Of a stretch of 64,000 bases of DNA, positions 60,776 through 64,000 are shown one piece after another (within the stretch, counting starts at the first letter, position 1; every line of letters begins with the position of its first letter). The position numbers were made by a program, and so were the translations under genes. The DNA lies in the NCBI RefSeq assembly GCF_030704535.1, contig NC_081810.1, positions 1,550,501 to 1,614,500 of the forward strand. The letters are read 5' to 3'. The DNA is from Vitis vinifera. Taxonomy: Eukaryota > Streptophyta > Magnoliopsida > Vitales > Vitaceae. The notes below the pieces were generated by a model. It was given only the letters and a program-made list of their open reading frames with translations. It made no database searches and was not told where the DNA came from.

Positions 60776-62040
60776 ACACACTTTTCATATGTTTAAATTT
60801 GAGTATAATTGAATTTATATCAAATTTATATAAACCTTTATAACTCGTTAAATACATAGTGATATTTGAATTAAGTTACATAACACAAATTTGATCTAAA
60901 TTGGCTTATAATCTCATCTATTAACTTAAATATAGTTTTAAATCATTTAACCCATATTTATTTTATTTTAAATATATTCTTAAATAAATAGGTTAATTGA
61001 GTCATATACATGTTTCATTGACACATTAATCATGATTCGTATAAACTTATATAACATTTAACTTAACATAATTATTAATTTGGAGTACTTGATTATTAAA
61101 TGGGTTAAATAGATTACTTGATGATATGTTACGTAACTAATAATTAGATAGTATTCGGGTTCATATTTTCAACATAATTATTATTCGTGTCGAGTTTAAG
61201 TTAATCTATATAATAGAATATTTAGGTTTTGACATGATATGAATATGATTTACCAACACAAATTGCCACCCTTGTATATAACCATAAAATCCTAAAATTC
61301 TTTTACCTCTAGCTATGTTTAGTTCTTGAAAAGTTTAAAAAAAAAATATGAGAGAAAGAAAATAAAAAGAAAAAATAAAATTAAAGAAAAAGCGAAGAAA
61401 AATAAAAATAAAAAATATTTAAAATTAATAAATTATTTTCATATCATATTTATCATTTAATTATTTTATATAAAAATGAAATAATTTTACAATATATAAG
61501 TTTGTTATTTTTTAACTAATTTTAAAATTAAATAATTTTATATAAGAAATTTATATATTTTAAAATTATTTAATTTTTATATAGAATAGTTAAATTAAAA
61601 AATGGTTTAATATAAGTATATAAAAATAATTTATTAACTATAAATCTACTTCTTTTTTTTCTTTCCTTTTAAGAAAATATAAGATAATGTCGTATTTTTC
61701 GTATAAGAGTTCTTGCCTGACCTCTTTTTCTTATTTTTAAAAATAAAAAATGGAAAGTATATTCCAACCATACCTTTTTTTTTCACAAAATAATTAATTA
61801 CAATTCTCCGTCCAATGTTTAGTTGGCCCAGATAGCTAGTCCTGAGTCCAAGCTAGGGTGGGCCGCGGGCAAGGCCTGGAGTTGGAATTAACCTTCAAGC
61901 CCAGGCCGGGCCCAACCTGGTTCACTTTCTTACCAAATTTCCTCAAGTCTAATGTAACCAACCTAAAATCAATCAAGCATAAAAAAATAAGAATGTTTTT
62001 TCAATTTGGATTGGGTTCAGGTTGGTCATGAAGCTAACCT
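60776..62040. other. A+T-rich noncoding DNA
   Basis: Contains a dispersed repeat to about 61275 ending AATTGCCACCCTTG, and a decayed MITE start at 61312 (GCTATGTTTAGTTCTTG). A short G+C-rich stretch is at 61845-61920. No gene seen. Confidence 0.6.
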
Positions 62041-62111
62041 TATTTGTCTTTCTTGCTGCGTGGAGGCTTTATCCATTTCCTCGTCCAAGTACTTTCTCCG
62101 TTTTCTCTAGG

Positions 62112-62331
62112 CCAAAACGCTGCGTTTGGTTTCCACCGTTTCCCTAACACCAAAGCTGCTCGCTGCAGTTTTCCCTTGCCCACCACTCAGTCCGTGAAGC
62201 TTTGTCGTTTCCGGCAACTGGAAAGAGCGGCAAATAATGAAAGACTGAGAAACGACTGTGAATTCAATCTCATTTCACTGCTTCCTGACCCAAAACGGCG
62301 TCGTCCCAGTTTGAGAAAACGACGTCGTTTT
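62112..62331. promoter_or_regulatory. Three AAAACG-CGTTT palindromic boxes in the ENR promoter/leader
   Basis: CCAAAACGCTGCGTTTGG is at 62112-62129, CAAAACGGCGTCGT at 62291-62304, and the perfect 16-bp palindrome AAAACGACGTCGTTTT at 62316-62331, centred on ACGT. The region is G+C-richer and precedes the enoyl-ACP reductase transcript. Such boxes are common in eudicot promoters (recollection). A likely leader exon ends near 62529 at a GTAATT donor, and the leader continues after one of the acceptors at 63359 or 63411. Confidence 0.5.
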
Positions 62332-63448
62332 TACCTTGGGTTGGAATAAAACCCCTTTCTCATCTGGGTTTTGCGCAGTTGGAAGGCCTCCAACAGCTGA
62401 GCTAGTAGCTTTTCAGTTTTCACTACCTTTGATTTCTTCAGAACCCAATTTTCAAATCCCCCTTAACCACCAGACCCTAAATTACTTTCCCCTGTTTTCA
62501 TATCACAGCGAAGTTTTCCATCCCAATAGGTAATTTTGTTTGGTTTCACTCGTTCCTTTTGTTATTTTGAATTTTTATGGGCAATGTTGTTTTGGGTTTT
62601 GTGTTTTTTTCTCTTATATCTGTTTTTTTTGCTAGATTATAGGGTAGAATTTGTGAATTTATAGGGGTTTTAAGTGGAAATTGAAGGTTGTTTGAGAATT
62701 TTTTGAGTGTTCATTTCATGGGCTTTGGACTGACGTTTCTGTCTTGGGTTGCTGAAAAAGCTAAGGAAACGAAAAAGAAAGTAGATTTTGAGCATTCTGT
62801 TCATGTTCTAAAACATGAAAAGCTTAGTTGCTTTTGGTGTTATGGTGTTTCTTGGTACCCAAACAGGAATTGTTGCAAAATAACTTTGGTGGTGTGGTGA
62901 CAAATTGTAGTTTAGGGATTATTAGGCATTGAGTAATGTGAAATTCCAGGAAGCAATGCAAGACCTGAATGTATCCTATATGTTTCAATTCTATTCCGAA
63001 TTTCCTATTTCCTTTTCACTCATTTTCTCATAGGATGTGATAGTAAAAATCTGTTCCCTATGATAGGAAATTGAAGCAAGTTCTCATTTCCAGGGCGGAC
63101 CCTTCACATTTTCGCTACAGGCGCTTCTCTTTTTCACAACATGCATTGCTTTTCGTACTCTCTACTATTCATAATATCTTGCAGAAAATATGATTTTTCC
63201 TGACTGAAATGAAAAACGGAATAGAATTGAAATATAAAGGATTCACTCAAGTTTTGTATAATTTGATAATTTTGTGATAATGTTTGCCTAGGCATCTGTT
63301 TTGCAATTTTGACTGCTTTTTAACTCCATGTGCCTGTCATTGTACTGAGATTTTTCCAGGATACCGACACATTATTTTGTAGATTAATTCTGATACCAGT
63401 GTTCTCTCCAGATTTCTGTTTTCCTCTGCAAGATTCAAGTTGCCGAAA

Positions 63449-63725
63449 ATGGCAGCAACTGCAGTTTCTGGCCTGCAAATGGCAACAGCAAGGTCCCATA
63501 TTTCTTCCTCTCATAGAATTTTCAAGGCAGGGGCTGCTGTGCTTGGCACCAATTCTAAAGGGAGATCTTGGGCTAAGCTTGCTAGTGCTTGTCATATATC
63601 ATATTTCCACCACTTCCAGCATAGTTTTTCATCATCTCCTATAAGATTTGATAAGGTTGTTACAAGGGCCATGTCTGAAGCTAGTGAAAAAAAGCCTACT
63701 TCAGGGTTGCCAATTGACTTGAAGG
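63449..63725 (+). CDS. MOD1/ENR-like: Enoyl-[acyl-carrier-protein] reductase (NADH), plastid; first coding exon only
   Basis: The first 92 residues of the plastid enoyl-ACP reductase that reduces enoyl-ACP in type II fatty-acid synthesis. The exon begins MAATAVSGLQMATARSHISS and is rich in Ser, Ala and basic residues, as a chloroplast transit peptide should be. It ends TRAMSEASEKKPTSGLPIDL then K and a split Gly codon at a GT donor. This closely matches the N-terminus of Arabidopsis MOD1 as I remember it. The catalytic NAD-binding domain would follow beyond the window. The ATG at 63449 is the first in frame with a good match to the family start. A 5'UTR intron of about 0.8-0.9 kb is probable. 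Confidence 0.9.
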
Positions 63726-64000
63726 GTTAGTTTTTGAAGATTTTAATGTTATTGTATACTTTCATCCCTTCTGTTTTGTCGTATGGATGCTTGTATTGGA
63801 GGCGATCTACCACTTTCTCCGGATTTGTTTTTACTTAGCATTGTATGCTCTTACTATCATTTTACAATTGTAAGTGGGAACTTCGAAATTTAAATTCATA
63901 ACCTTATGAATTTCCTCTTCTTGATTTATCCCTTGCTTTGGGTGTTCTCAAGTGGAAGATAAGCACAAGTAAGAATCATTGCTGTAGTCAATGGTTTTGC
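63726..64000 (+). other. First coding-region intron of the ENR gene
   Basis: T-rich sequence after the GTTAGT donor, with no acceptor that resumes the enoyl reductase frame before the window ends. Confidence 0.75.

Overview
This window is nuclear DNA from a flowering plant. Genes have many GT-AG introns, the noncoding DNA is very A+T-rich, and there are plant LTR retrotransposons, a TRIM array, MITEs and many microsatellites. Gene content and repeat style fit a woody eudicot, and grapevine (Vitis) is my best guess. That is an inference from memory, since no search was possible.

Layout, left to right. 1-2.3 kb: a decayed Copia fragment and a long pyrimidine tract inside an intron of a callose synthase gene. 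2.3-7.5 kb: the last 14 exons of that CALS1-type gene (+). 8.0-15.0 kb: an old minus-strand Copia element broken by nested LTR-type insertions. One of these is a 2.05-kb LTR with a 5-bp target duplication and tandem tRNA-Asp primer-binding-site units at one end. 15.0-20.4 kb: noncoding DNA holding an unexplained G+C-richer island with two minisatellites. 20.4-36.3 kb: a cluster of GATA-type zinc-finger genes: A (-, 195 aa), B (+, 171 aa), a pseudogene that duplicates B together with its upstream region, and C (+, 93 aa). C has a CX4C-type finger and a tail made of EAR repression motifs. A 208-bp tandem duplication and a three-LTR TRIM array lie between them.

36.6-44.5 kb: MITEs, then a CCCH/KH RNA-binding protein gene (-, 301 aa) with a 4.2-kb intron. 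44.5-49.2 kb: noncoding DNA. 49.3-52.4 kb: an NRT1/PTR family 7-type transporter gene (-, 611 aa) with a 5'UTR intron and a TATA box. 52.5-57.3 kb: the far-upstream flank of that gene, made of a local tandem duplication and a larger duplication of about 2.2 kb period, each copy carrying different MITEs. 57.3-62.0 kb: A+T-rich DNA with foldback repeats and minisatellites. 62.1-64.0 kb: the promoter, 5'UTR and first coding exon of plastid enoyl-ACP reductase (+), which runs off the window.

The genes do not form a pathway. They are independent eukaryotic transcription units (cell-wall glucan synthesis, transcription factors, an RNA-binding protein, a membrane transporter, plastid fatty-acid synthesis). 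The exception is the GATA cluster, where sequence shows local duplication, decay and innovation within one subfamily. All exon coordinates were placed by hand from splice sites and reading-frame continuity.
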